Shown piece after piece: positions 38,015-46,560 of a DNA stretch of 64,000 nucleotides. The DNA comes from JBBDSH01 sp040905045 (GTDB taxonomy: Bacteria; Pseudomonadota; Gammaproteobacteria; Eutrophobiales; Eutrophobiaceae): NCBI GenBank assembly GCA_040905045.1, contig JBBDSH010000081.1, forward strand, positions 26,905-90,904, given 5' to 3'. Below the pieces are notes generated by a model. That model worked only from the letters and a program-made list of their open reading frames with translations, made no database searches and was not told where the DNA came from. Position numbers and translations under genes: made by a program. Every line of letters starts with the position of its first letter. Within the stretch, counting starts at the first letter, position 1.

Positions 38015-38509
38015 ATGAGTGACAAGTACGATCCGCCCCTTACCGCCGACGACATCGCCGAGATCGTCGCCGCCCTGGACGGCAGTCCCTACGACAGCCT
38101 GGAACTGTCCACCGGACGTTACAAGCTGACCATCACCCGGGAGGGCGACGGCTGGAGCCGGGAAACGGAAACATTGACGGAACCCAACATCGCCGATGAG
38201 ACCGCCGTTTCCGCGGATAGCGGTGCTGAAAAACAGGCCGGGGCCGAGTCGAAACCGGCTGAAGACGGCCTTGTCGATGTCACGGCACCCATGATGGGCA
38301 CGTTATACCGGGCACCGAAGCCGGGCGCCGATCCCTTCGTGGAAGTCGGCAGCCGGATCGAAGAGACAACCATTATCGGTATTATAGAAGTAATGAAACT
38401 GATGAATTCCATTCGCGCGCAAGTTTCGGGTGAAGTGGTGGAAGTCTGCGTCGAAAACGGCAAGTCCGTCGAGCAGGGCCAAACTTTGCTCCGCGTCAAA
38501 CCGGATTAA
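38015..38509 (+). CDS. Biotin carboxyl carrier protein
   Basis: A 164-residue carrier. A weakly conserved N-terminal part is followed by an acidic linker and a C-terminal biotinyl domain beginning VTAPMMGTLYRAP. The biotin Lys is K128 in IIEVMKLMNS. It shuttles carboxyl groups between the biotin carboxylase and the carboxyltransferase encoded next. It could serve acetyl-CoA carboxylase, but its place before a pyruvate-carboxylase-type transferase subunit suggests a separate three-part carboxylase, so no acc symbol is given. A heptamer hairpin separates it from the next gene. Confidence 0.93.
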   Translation: MSDKYDPPLTADDIAEIVAALDGSPYDSLELSTGRYKLTITREGDGWSRETETLTEPNIADETAVSADSGAEKQAGAESKPAEDGLVDVTAPMMGTLYRAPKPGADPFVEVGSRIEETTIIGIIEVMKLMNSIRAQVSGEVVEVCVENGKSVEQGQTLLRVKPD

Positions 38510-38512
38510 CGC

Positions 38513-38589
38513 GTGAGGAGTAAGAAGCAAGAAGTGAGGAGTAAAATGCTTTCAACACTCCTCACTCCTTACCCCTTACTCCTTACCTG
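38513..38589. repeat. Heptamer inverted repeat between carrier and biotin carboxylase genes
   Basis: Left arm GTGAGGA, GTAAGAA, GCAAGAA, GTGAGGA (38513-38540); right arm TCACTCC, TTACCCC, TTACTCC, TTACCTG (38562-38589), around a 21-bp loop. It begins 3 bp after the carrier stop codon and lies inside an apparent operon. Confidence 0.92.
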
Positions 38590-38635
38590 TGACCAAATTT
38601 TCCGGCGCTGAAAACGCCAAGAGATTTAAAAGCAC

Positions 38636-40027
38636 ATGCATATTCGTAAAATCCTTGTAGCCAACCGCGGCGAGATCGCCGCCCGCGTCATACAGACCTG
38701 CAACCGTGTGGGCATCGAGACGGTCCTGGCCGCGTCGGAGGCGGATCTGAATTCCGTGCCCGCGCGGCTTGCCGATGAAACCGTCTGCATCGGCCCGGCG
38801 CAATCCTCGCAGAGTTATCTCAACGTCGACGCCGTGGTCGCCGCGGCTGTAGCGGCCAAGGTAGACGCACTGCATCCCGGCTACGGGTTTTTGTCCGAAA
38901 ACGTCAGACTGGCACGCGCACTGCGTGAAGCCGGCATCATCTTCATCGGTCCGACGGAGGATCAACTGGAAGCCGTGGGCGACAAACTGCGCGCCCGCCA
39001 GCATGCCGTGGACGCCGGCCTGCCGGTGGTACCGGGCGGTTCCGTGGAAGACCCGGAAACGGCCGTGGAACTGGCCAAAGAGATCGATTATCCGATCCTG
39101 ATCAAGGCCGTGGGCGGCGGCGGCGGACGCGGCATGAAGCAGGTGCACGATGCCGCCGGCATGAAAGAGGCCGTGGAGATGGCCATGGCCGAGGCGGACG
39201 CGGCCTTCGGCGACGGGCGCGTCTATCTGGAACGTTATGTGGCCTCGGGCCGTCATGTGGAAGTGCAGGTGCTGGGAGACGGGAAGAACATGCTCCATTT
39301 CGGTGACCGGGACTGTTCCATACAACGCCGCTACCAGAAGCTGGTGGAGGAAGCCCCCGCCCCGGACCTGAGTGACGAACTGCGCGGAAAAATGCACGCC
39401 GCCGCCGTGGCCCTGGGCGAACATCTGGGCTACCGCGGCGCCGGCACGGTGGAATTCCTGGTGGACTGCAAGCGCAATGAATTCTACTTCCTGGAAATGA
39501 ACGCCCGCATCCAGGTGGAACACCCGATCACGGAAATGATTACCGGTGTGGACCTGGTGGAGGAACAGATCGCCGTGGCCGAGTCGCGGCCGCTGCGATG
39601 GACACAGGAAGAGATCCGCTTCAACGGCCACGCCATCGAGTGCCGTATCAACGCCGAGGACGTGTCACAGGACTTTCGCCCCACACCGGGGACCGTGACC
39701 CGGGCCGCGTTCCCGGCCGGAGAGCACATCCGCGTGGATACGCATATCGAAAAGGGCGTCACCGTGACGCCGTTTTACGACTCACTGCTGGCCAAGATCA
39801 TCGTCCACGGAACCGATCGCGAAGCGGCGCTATCCAATATGCTGAAGGCCCTGAAGAACTGTCATCTTGAAGGCGTGGCAACCAATGTCGCCATGCACGC
39901 GGCGCTCATGGGCGATGACCGCTTCAGGCGGGGCGGTGTCGATACCGCTTTCTTTAATCAATTTCTTTCCGAATCGGGTCTGGGCAAATCCGACACCGGC
40001 CTGAAACAGGCGGGAGGTAAACAATGA
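38636..40027 (+). CDS. accC: Biotin carboxylase subunit
   Basis: A 463-residue ATP-grasp biotin carboxylase. ILVANRGEIAARVI opens it, HPGYGFLSEN and FIGPTEDQLEAVGDK follow, the glycine loop KAVGGGGGRGMKQV is at about residue 157, and FLEMNARIQVEHPITEMITG is the catalytic and ATP-binding signature. It carboxylates biotin on the carrier using ATP and bicarbonate. It overlaps the carboxyltransferase start by 4 bp (ATGA), a sign of translational coupling. The symbol names the enzyme type; whether it also serves acetyl-CoA carboxylase is not known. Confidence 0.95.
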   Translation: MHIRKILVANRGEIAARVIQTCNRVGIETVLAASEADLNSVPARLADETVCIGPAQSSQSYLNVDAVVAAAVAAKVDALHPGYGFLSENVRLARALREAGIIFIGPTEDQLEAVGDKLRARQHAVDAGLPVVPGGSVEDPETAVELAKEIDYPILIKAVGGGGGRGMKQVHDAAGMKEAVEMAMAEADAAFGDGRVYLERYVASGRHVEVQVLGDGKNMLHFGDRDCSIQRRYQKLVEEAPAPDLSDELRGKMHAAAVALGEHLGYRGAGTVEFLVDCKRNEFYFLEMNARIQVEHPITEMITGVDLVEEQIAVAESRPLRWTQEEIRFNGHAIECRINAEDVSQDFRPTPGTVTRAAFPAGEHIRVDTHIEKGVTVTPFYDSLLAKIIVHGTDREAALSNMLKALKNCHLEGVATNVAMHAALMGDDRFRRGGVDTAFFNQFLSESGLGKSDTGLKQAGGKQ

Positions 40028-41508
40028 CGGACATACAACTGGTCGATGTTTCCATACGCGACGGCAACCAGAGCCTGTGGAGCGCCACCGGCCTGAGCAC
40101 GCGGCAGATCCTGCAGATCGCACCGGTGGTCAACCGTGTCGGGTTCAAGTGCCTGGACTTCACCTCCAGTACCCACATGGCCGTGGCCGTGCGCTATTTC
40201 AGGGAAGATCCCTGGGAGCGTATCCGCCTCATGCACGCCGCCTGTCCCGATACGCCCCTGCAGTTGATTACTACCGGCTTCCGCTTCATCTCCTGGGAAA
40301 CGGCGGACTATGATTTCATGCGTCTGGTTTACCGGACACTGATGAAGAACGGCATCGGCCGTTTCATCCTGCTGGATCCCATGCACGACATGGACGCCCT
40401 GCTGGCCGGCGCGCGCATTATCAAGGAGGAAGGCGACGCCGACGTCATGGGCGCCCTGACCTACACCGTCAGCGATGTGCACGACGATCAATTCTACGCC
40501 GACTGCACCGCGCACATGGCCGCCTCACCGGATGTGGATCTGGTCTACATCAAGGATCCGTCCGGCCTGTTGACACCGGAACGAGCACGTACCCTGGTGC
40601 CGGCGGTGCAGAAGGCCGCCGGCGACATGCCCGTTGAGATCCATTCCCACTGCACCATCGGCCTGTCCCAGTTCAATTATCTGGTCGCCGCCGACGCGGG
40701 CATCGACGTCATGCATACGGCCGTCGGGCCGCTGGCCAACGGCAGCTCCCTGCCGCCGGCGCGGCAGACCATCGACAATCTGCGCGCCCACGGCCATCAG
40801 GTTCACGTCAATGAAAAAGCGCTGCAACAGATGACGGATTATTTCACGGCCCTGGCCCGGGCCGAGGGCCTGCCCGCCGGCATGCCCCAGGCCTACGACG
40901 CCCGCTTCATGCGCCACCAGGTGGCCGGCGGGGTTATGACCACGACGCGGCGGCAACTGGCCGAGGTGAACCTGGAACACCGCTTCGACGAAGTCATGGA
41001 AGAGGTGGAACGGGTACGCACGGAGCTGGGCTCGCCCATCATGGTGACGCCGTTCCCGCAGATCGTCTGCACCCAGGCCACCTTCAACGTTATCGGTCCG
41101 GAGCGCTACGCCAATGTCCCGGATCAGGTAGTCCGATACGTGCTCGGCCGTTTCGGCCGGCCCACCGCGCCGGTGGACGAAAATATCCTTGATAAAATAA
41201 TGTCTCTGCCGCGTACAAAAGAAATCCAGCAAGAACCGACCAGCATGGCACTGGAAGATATCCGCAAGCAATTCTCGAAGAATCTTTCCGACGAGGAATT
41301 CCTGTTGCGTGCCGTCATGCCCCAGGAACAGGTGGACGCCATGCTCGCCAACAGTCCTTCCCGAACCCGTTACAATTCACGCCTCAGTCCCGTTGTGAAA
41401 CTGATAAAGGAAGTCAGTCAGCGGCCGGGCGCCAGGGAACTCAATCTGGAAAAAGAGGGCTTCAAACTGCGCCTGCGCGGGAACGGAAAAGTAAGGAGTG
41501 AGGCGTAA
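40024..41508 (+). CDS. Pyruvate/oxaloacetate carboxyltransferase-like protein with altered substrate pocket
   Basis: A 494-residue TIM-barrel carboxyltransferase related to pyruvate carboxylase, oxaloacetate decarboxylase alpha and transcarboxylase 5S. Catalytic parts are kept: metal Asp13 in SIRDGNQSLW, carbamylated-type Lys177 in VYIKDPSGLLTP, metal His207 and His209 in EIHSHCTIG, then TAVGPLANGSSLPP. Substrate motifs differ: GGATFD is SSTHM (48-52), and the RGxNxVGY strand is TTGFRFISW (83-91). No biotinyl domain is fused and no membrane decarboxylase subunits follow. The last residues and the stop codon come from a heptamer repeat. Confidence 0.88.
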   Translation: MTDIQLVDVSIRDGNQSLWSATGLSTRQILQIAPVVNRVGFKCLDFTSSTHMAVAVRYFREDPWERIRLMHAACPDTPLQLITTGFRFISWETADYDFMRLVYRTLMKNGIGRFILLDPMHDMDALLAGARIIKEEGDADVMGALTYTVSDVHDDQFYADCTAHMAASPDVDLVYIKDPSGLLTPERARTLVPAVQKAAGDMPVEIHSHCTIGLSQFNYLVAADAGIDVMHTAVGPLANGSSLPPARQTIDNLRAHGHQVHVNEKALQQMTDYFTALARAEGLPAGMPQAYDARFMRHQVAGGVMTTTRRQLAEVNLEHRFDEVMEEVERVRTELGSPIMVTPFPQIVCTQATFNVIGPERYANVPDQVVRYVLGRFGRPTAPVDENILDKIMSLPRTKEIQQEPTSMALEDIRKQFSKNLSDEEFLLRAVMPQEQVDAMLANSPSRTRYNSRLSPVVKLIKEVSQRPGARELNLEKEGFKLRLRGNGKVRSEA

Positions 41509-41823
41509 GAAGTGAGGAGTTGGTTAACGTATCGTCATGCCGGTAAATACGGACCGTTTATCCGGCATCCAGCCGAGGTTTAACCAGGCTTTATCTCTCA
41601 GACTACGCGGAGTTCGCAGAAGCCAATAAATCGTCATCCCAGCGAATGCTGGAGGAGAAGCACAGGCACGTACCGTTAGCGGGCTAAGGATGTAATCCAG
41701 TACATTAAATTTTCCTTATTTTGATGGACCAGAGTACGGAATAAAATTGTTTACTGGATTACAGTCTGATGCGCTGGAATGACGGTTTTTACTCCTCACT
41801 CCTTACTTCTTACTCCTCACACA
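41491..41823. repeat. Split heptamer inverted repeat flanking an insertion
   Basis: Left arm GTAAGGA, GTGAGGC, GTAAGAA, GTGAGGA (41491-41518); right arm TTACTCC, TCACTCC, TTACTTC, TTACTCC, TCACACA (41789-41823). The arms are complementary but 270 bp apart, against 21-36 bp in similar repeats at 31248 and 38513. The left arm encodes the last residues and stop of the carboxyltransferase; the right arm gives the stop codon of the convergent MDR gene. Confidence 0.88.
41632..41784. mobile_element. MITE-like element with 13-bp terminal inverted repeats
   Basis: CGTCATCCCAGCG (41632-41644) matches the reverse complement of CGCTGGAATGACG (41772-41784) with one mismatch. A perfect inner inverted repeat, TGTAATCCAGTA (41691-41702) and TACTGGATTACA (41752-41763), lies between them. 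It has no coding capacity. Ends of this kind (CGTCATxCCAGCG) resemble common gammaproteobacterial intergenic repeats. No clear target duplication was found. Confidence 0.65.
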
Positions 41824-42836
41824 CTAATAACCACCTTTCCGAAATGAGCCTGGCTGCGCTGGTATTCAAAGGCCTGCCTTGCCTCGTCGAAGGGAAACAC
41901 CTTGTCGATGGGCGGCTTGATGTTGTTGATCTCGATGGCTTCGTTCATTTCCTCGAACATGGCGCGGTTGCCCACGAAAATGCCGTGCAGACTGGCGCCC
42001 TTGCGCATGAGACCATGGGGATTAGTATCCCCTTCAAAACCGGAGAGTACGCCGATGAGCGCGATCTTGCCGCCCGGTGCGACGGACTTCATTGAGCGCA
42101 TCAGGGTGCCGACACCGCCCACTTCAACCACGCAATCGACACCGATGCCGCCGATCAGTCTGAGGACTTCCTCATCCCAGTTGTTGTGCGTGGTTTTGTA
42201 GTTGATGCCTTCGTCCAGTCCCAGTTCGCGGGCCCGCTCCAGTTTTTCGTCACTGGAAGAGGTGCCGATGACACGGGCACCGGCCGCCTTTGCAAACAGT
42301 AACGCCAGCATGGAGACGCCGCCGGTACCCAGCACCAGGACAGTGTCTCCCGGTTTGATGCGGTTGCCGGCCACCATCAGTCCGTTCCAGGCGGTAACCC
42401 CGGCGCAAGGCAGGCACGCGGCCTCTTCAAAAGACAGGTTGTCCGGAATCCTGACCGCATCGTTCTCGTTGAAGACCATCAGTTCCGTCAATGTACCATC
42501 CGCCGGCGAACCCAGCGCCGTGGGAAATAGATAACGGGGCGGGCCGTCGTGCCAGCCCTGAAAAAACGTACCGGCCACGCGGTCCCCTTCCTTGAAGCGC
42601 GTCACCCGCTCCCCGACACCGATGACTTCGCCGGCGCCGTCGGACAACGGAATAGTATTGTGCGGTACCGGGCCGCCGGAGTATTTTCCCGTCATCACCG
42701 CCTGATCGCGGTAATTGATGGATGTCGCGCGGATCCGGACCAGTATTTCATCCTCGCCGGGCTCGGGGTCCGGGCGTTCCACCTGTTTCAGACCATCCAG
42801 GCTGTCGCTGCCCTTGACGATTTCATAGGCTTTCAT
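41817..42836 (-). CDS. Zinc-binding-type NAD(P)-dependent alcohol dehydrogenase (MDR)
   Basis: A 339-residue MDR enzyme. TSINYRDQAVMTGKY is near residue 35, IPLSDGAGEVIGVGERV near 65, LPCAGVTAWNGLMVAGN near 140 and the cofactor turn VLVLGTGGVSMLALLFAKAAG near 168. The canonical zinc Cys near residue 40 is replaced (YRDQA), so it is probably a quinone-reductase-like member despite its annotation group. It is convergent with the carboxyltransferase and divergent from hemL. The TGA stop lies within a heptamer unit. Confidence 0.88.
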   Translation of the reverse strand: MKAYEIVKGSDSLDGLKQVERPDPEPGEDEILVRIRATSINYRDQAVMTGKYSGGPVPHNTIPLSDGAGEVIGVGERVTRFKEGDRVAGTFFQGWHDGPPRYLFPTALGSPADGTLTELMVFNENDAVRIPDNLSFEEAACLPCAGVTAWNGLMVAGNRIKPGDTVLVLGTGGVSMLALLFAKAAGARVIGTSSSDEKLERARELGLDEGINYKTTHNNWDEEVLRLIGGIGVDCVVEVGGVGTLMRSMKSVAPGGKIALIGVLSGFEGDTNPHGLMRKGASLHGIFVGNRAMFEEMNEAIEINNIKPPIDKVFPFDEARQAFEYQRSQAHFGKVVISV

Positions 42837-43071
42837 GTCGATTCATCCTCTTACGTTGATATTGATATCTGTTTCGGGGCGCCCTCTCCGCGTAAACCGC
42901 GCCGTCTGTAGATTACGGGGAAGGGATTATTGTACACTCACGCAAGGTGATAATCGAAATCACCTGTTTTATTCATTACGCTCGACGGCCGCTGTCTCTG
43001 CGGCCAACGGCTCCATACAGCAATATCGGGCCACTTCAGTTCTAACCAGCAATACAAATGACGGCAACCTT

Positions 43072-44340
43072 ATGAGTTTATTCGATCAGGCAAAAAAAGT
43101 TATTCCCGGCGGCGTCAATTCTCCGGTTCGGGCCTTCAAATCCGTCGATGGCGAACCGGTGTTTTTCGACCATGGCGAAGGTGCGTATCTGTATGATACC
43201 GACGGCAAGGCCTATATCGATTACGTCGGATCCTGGGGCCCGCTGATCCTGGGCCATGCGCATCCAAGGGTCATCGAGGCGGTACATACGGCCGTCGATC
43301 GCGGCCTGAGTTTCGGCACGCCCACGGAACTGGAAACCCGTATGGCGGCGAAGATAATCGAGCTTGTCCCGTCCATCGGCAAGGTGCGCTTCGTCAACTC
43401 CGGCACCGAAGCAACCATGAGCGCCATCCGACTGGCCCGGGCGTTTACCGGCCGCGACAAGGTGATCAAGTTCGAGGGCTGTTATCACGGTCATGTGGAT
43501 TCCCTGCTGGTCAAGGCGGGTTCCGGGGCATTGACGCTGGGCGTGCCCACCTCACCGGGCGTGCCCGAAGACTTTGCCAGACATACCCTGACCCTCACCT
43601 ACAACGACAGCGAGGAAGTCAGACATGTCTGCAATGAATCGGGAGACCAGGTGGCGGCGATTATCGTCGAACCCATCGCCGGTAACATGAACTGCGTCCC
43701 CGGCAGCCGGGAATTCCTGCAGACATTGCGGGACGTCTGCGATCAGCATGGCATTGTCCTGATATTCGACGAGGTCATGACCGGTTTCCGCGTGGCCCTG
43801 GGCGGCGCCCAGTCCATTTACGGCATTCGTCCCGATGTCACTACCCTGGGCAAGGTCATCGGCGGCGGCATGCCGGTAGGCGCCTTCGGCGGGCGTGCCG
43901 ATATCATGGATCAGCTGGCTCCGGACGGGCCCGTCTACCAGGCCGGCACCCTGTCCGGCAATCCCGTGGCCATGACGGCGGGTCTGACAACGCTGGAATT
44001 AATATCGGAAACAGGATTCTTCGAGGAGCTGTCGGAAAAAACGCGCATGCTCACCGACGGTTTGAAGGAAGCCGCCGTCAAGGCGGATATCCCCCTGACC
44101 AGCAACCAGGCCGGCGGCATGTTCGGTCTGTTCTTCAGCGAGGACGCCGAGATCAGCCGTTTTGAACAGGTTATGCGCTGTGATCAGAATCGATTCAAGA
44201 AGTTCTTTCAGTCCATGTTGAAAGGCGGTATTTATCTGGCGCCTTCCGCCTTCGAGGCCGGCTTCATGTCTTCGGCGCATACAAAGACCGAGATCGATAA
44301 AACTGTTGATACGGCATCACGGGCCTTGTCGGAATTATGA
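43072..44340 (+). CDS. hemL: Glutamate-1-semialdehyde 2,1-aminomutase
   Basis: A 422-residue class III PLP enzyme that converts glutamate-1-semialdehyde to 5-aminolevulinate, the first committed haem precursor. It starts MSLFDQAKKVIPGGVNSPVRAF, shows RFVNSGTEATMSAIRLARA, FEGCYHGHVDSLLVKAGSG, IIVEPIAGNMN, LIFDEVMTGFRV and TLGKVIGGGMPVGAFGG with the PLP Lys. The ATG at 43072 gives the family's usual start; a longer frame from 42835 would add an unrelated N-terminus. The 235-bp gap to the MDR gene holds its promoter. It ends 7 bp from convergent msrA. Confidence 0.97.
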   Translation: MSLFDQAKKVIPGGVNSPVRAFKSVDGEPVFFDHGEGAYLYDTDGKAYIDYVGSWGPLILGHAHPRVIEAVHTAVDRGLSFGTPTELETRMAAKIIELVPSIGKVRFVNSGTEATMSAIRLARAFTGRDKVIKFEGCYHGHVDSLLVKAGSGALTLGVPTSPGVPEDFARHTLTLTYNDSEEVRHVCNESGDQVAAIIVEPIAGNMNCVPGSREFLQTLRDVCDQHGIVLIFDEVMTGFRVALGGAQSIYGIRPDVTTLGKVIGGGMPVGAFGGRADIMDQLAPDGPVYQAGTLSGNPVAMTAGLTTLELISETGFFEELSEKTRMLTDGLKEAAVKADIPLTSNQAGGMFGLFFSEDAEISRFEQVMRCDQNRFKKFFQSMLKGGIYLAPSAFEAGFMSSAHTKTEIDKTVDTASRALSEL

Positions 44341-44347
44341 CAACGAC

Positions 44348-44950
44348 CTACTCTTCTGATTCACCCGCGCCGATAACCTTTCGCACTTCTTCCAGACGCT
44401 GATCCCGGCCGCAGGAATAGCGGTAGAACTTGTAGCGCAGGGAATTCTTTCTGTAGTAATCCTGGTGATACTCTTCGGCCGGGTAGAACGTGGCCGCCGG
44501 CAATATCTCCGTTACGATCCTTTTCCCGTTTTCAATCTTTTCCTGTAATCCCTGTTTGCTTTCTTTGGCCATTTGTTCCTGCCGTTCATCATGAACAAAT
44601 ATCGCCGCCCGGTATTGCGGACCGCGATCACAGAACTGACCGCCGTCGTCGAAGGGATCAATGTTGCGCCAATAGACTTCCAGCAGTTTTTCATAACCAA
44701 CCTTGTCCGGATCATAGCTGATCTGCACCGCTTCATAGTGGCCGGTCCGACCGCCGGTAACCTGTTTATACGTGGGATCCTTGACATGACCGCCCGTATA
44801 ACCCGATGTGGTGGCAAGCACACCGTCAATCTTGTCGTAGGGCGGCTCCATGCACCAGAAACAGCCCCCCGCGAAGGTCGCCTCGGCAGTATCCGCGGCA
44901 GCCGCTGCCTGCAAACAGAACAGAAACAGGGCAAGCAGAAAACGAATCAT
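44348..44950 (-). CDS. msrA: Peptide-methionine (S)-S-oxide reductase, exported
   Basis: A 200-residue MsrA. A Sec signal (MIRFLLALFLFCLQAAAAA) is followed by FAGGCFWCMEPPYDKIDGV with catalytic Cys30, then TSGYTGGHVKDPTYKQV, TGHYEAVQISYDP and YHQDYYRKN. It repairs S-sulfoxides of methionine in periplasmic proteins. It follows msrB by 2 bp on the same strand, so the two stereospecific reductases are made together. Periplasmic exposure to oxidants, for example from the dehydrogenases encoded nearby, could explain the need, but that is inference. Confidence 0.96.
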   Translation of the reverse strand: MIRFLLALFLFCLQAAAAADTAEATFAGGCFWCMEPPYDKIDGVLATTSGYTGGHVKDPTYKQVTGGRTGHYEAVQISYDPDKVGYEKLLEVYWRNIDPFDDGGQFCDRGPQYRAAIFVHDERQEQMAKESKQGLQEKIENGKRIVTEILPAATFYPAEEYHQDYYRKNSLRYKFYRYSCGRDQRLEEVRKVIGAGESEE

Positions 44951-44952
44951 GA

Positions 44953-45471
44953 TCAGCTTCTCAACTCGGGCAGGGAGTCATCGGACGGGACGAATTCCAG
45001 CGCCAGACCGTTATTGCAGTAACGCTTGCCGGTCGGCTGCGGGCCGTCGTTGAAGACATGGCCCTGATGGCCGCCGCAGCGCGCGCAGTGGTATTCGGTA
45101 CGCGGCAGAATGAGCTTGAAATCCAGTTTGGTATCAACGCGTCCTTCTATCGGTTGATAAAAACTGGGCCATCCGGTACCGCTGTCGTATTTGGTCTCCG
45201 ATTCAAACAACGGCAGATAACAGGCCGCACAGATATAGGTACCTTCGCGTTTTTCGTTGTTAAGGGAGCTGGAACCGGACGGTTCGGTATCCTCTTTAAA
45301 AAGGATTTCATACCGTGCCTCCGGCAGCAGTTTGCGCCATTCCGACTTGGGTTTTTTCAGGGGAGTAATTTTCAATGTCCTGTCTATGGTGTGGGCGTAT
45401 ACCGTTCGACCTGCAATCAGCGCCAGACCGGCAGCAGCAGCCAGATGAAGCAGAAACCGTCTTTTAACCAT
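44953..45471 (-). CDS. msrB: Peptide-methionine (R)-S-oxide reductase, exported by a Tat-like signal
   Basis: A 172-residue MsrB. The N-terminus KRRFLLHLAAAAGLALIAG has a twin-arginine followed by a hydrophobic stretch, suggesting Tat export. Zinc-site cysteine pairs are in YICAACYLPL and YHCARCGGHQGHVFNDGP. The catalytic Cys152 lies in RYCNNGLALEF, instead of the common RYCINS. It reduces R-sulfoxides of methionine. It is paired with msrA in one short operon. A folded zinc protein is a sensible Tat passenger. Confidence 0.95.
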   Translation of the reverse strand: MVKRRFLLHLAAAAGLALIAGRTVYAHTIDRTLKITPLKKPKSEWRKLLPEARYEILFKEDTEPSGSSSLNNEKREGTYICAACYLPLFESETKYDSGTGWPSFYQPIEGRVDTKLDFKLILPRTEYHCARCGGHQGHVFNDGPQPTGKRYCNNGLALEFVPSDDSLPELRS

Positions 45472-45590
45472 AATAAATTCCTCCGATCCCCTCTTTTTAA
45501 AGACCCCCGAAAACCGTATACAGTTCCAATCAATTATTAGATACGCGAATTTGCCGGGTGTTACATGAGATAACCATATGAAATAACAGG

Positions 45591-46490
45591 TTATTCGTCT
45601 TTCATCTGCTCCGCCCGCTCCCTGCGGAATCTTTCCATGGCCGCGGCCCGCCTGGCCACACCCTCCGGATCGGCATCTTCGGGCGGCAGACAGGCGAGGA
45701 TATCGTCGAAGTGCTGCCGCAACATGGCGCCCGCCTCGGGATAGGGAATGATGTAGAACTGGTTTTTTTCCATCGCCGCTTTCGTTTCCCCGGCCAGCTC
45801 TACCGGATCCTTGCCCGCGGAATAGATGGTTTTCAGGCTATCCAATACCTGTTCATCGAATTTATAACCGCTTTTGGACAGATGGGCAGGACGTGTCTTT
45901 ACGGATTCGGCGATATTGGAATTGACGTTGGCCGGGCACAGGCAGGAAACGCCGATATTGTATTTCTCCAGGGCCTCCCTGAGGGCCTCGGACAGGCCCA
46001 GAACCGCGAACTTGGACGCGCAATAGATACCGGCCGGTGCCGAGGCGCGCAATGCACCCAGCGACGCCGTATTGACAATATAACCGCCCCTGCCGTGTTC
46101 GATCATGCGCGGCACGAAGGTAACGATACCGTTGACCACGCCGCCGAAATTCACGCCCATCTGCCAGTCATAGTCGTCGTAGGTGGAGTTCTCCAGCGGG
46201 CCGAAAATACTGACCCCGGCGGTATTGAACAGCAGTTCCACCGGACCGAATACCCCCTCGACTTCATCGGCGGCTTTTGCATAGGCTTCCCGATCAGTGA
46301 TATCCAGCTTGATGCCGTGGGCTTCGGTACCCTGTTCCTGCATGGCCGCCAGTCCCGCTTCAATATGATCGTCGCGGATATCGGCGATAACGATCCGGCA
46401 ACCGGCCCTACCGAATACTTTTGCCTGTCCCAGACCGACACCGCTGCCGCCGCCGGTAATGAATGCCACCTTGTCTTTATAATCTTTCAC
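45591..46490 (-). CDS. SDR family NAD(P)-dependent oxidoreductase
   Basis: A 299-residue classical SDR, long for the family because of a C-terminal extension with MLRQHFDDILACLPPEDADPEG. The cofactor turn TGGGSGVGLGQAK is near residue 11, NTAGVSIFGP near 90, NTASLGALRAS with the Ser near 140, and YCASKFAVLGLSEA the YxxxK. It starts at a GTG with GGGGTG upstream. The SDR of this length group includes dehydrogenases of aromatic and steroid-like compounds; no substrate is assigned. A repeat with 25 bp shared with 18149 separates it from the HAD gene. Confidence 0.9.
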   Translation of the reverse strand: MKDYKDKVAFITGGGSGVGLGQAKVFGRAGCRIVIADIRDDHIEAGLAAMQEQGTEAHGIKLDITDREAYAKAADEVEGVFGPVELLFNTAGVSIFGPLENSTYDDYDWQMGVNFGGVVNGIVTFVPRMIEHGRGGYIVNTASLGALRASAPAGIYCASKFAVLGLSEALREALEKYNIGVSCLCPANVNSNIAESVKTRPAHLSKSGYKFDEQVLDSLKTIYSAGKDPVELAGETKAAMEKNQFYIIPYPEAGAMLRQHFDDILACLPPEDADPEGVARRAAAMERFRRERAEQMKDE

Positions 46491-46505
46491 ATTTCACCCC
46501 TTGAA

Positions 46506-46555
46506 TTAGCCACAGAGAGCCTGCCCCGGATTTCGCTGTGCTCCATCCGGGCTAC
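46506..46555. repeat. Composite repeat: copy of the 18149 arm plus a 31-bp palindrome
   Basis: TTAGCCACAGAGAGCC and the next 9 bp (46506-46530) are identical to the outer 25 bp of the arm at 18149. From 46525 the CCCGGAT/ATCCGGG palindrome matches the family of 28809. The join of two repeat families in one gap is notable. Confidence 0.85.
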
Positions 46556-46560
46556 AAGCT

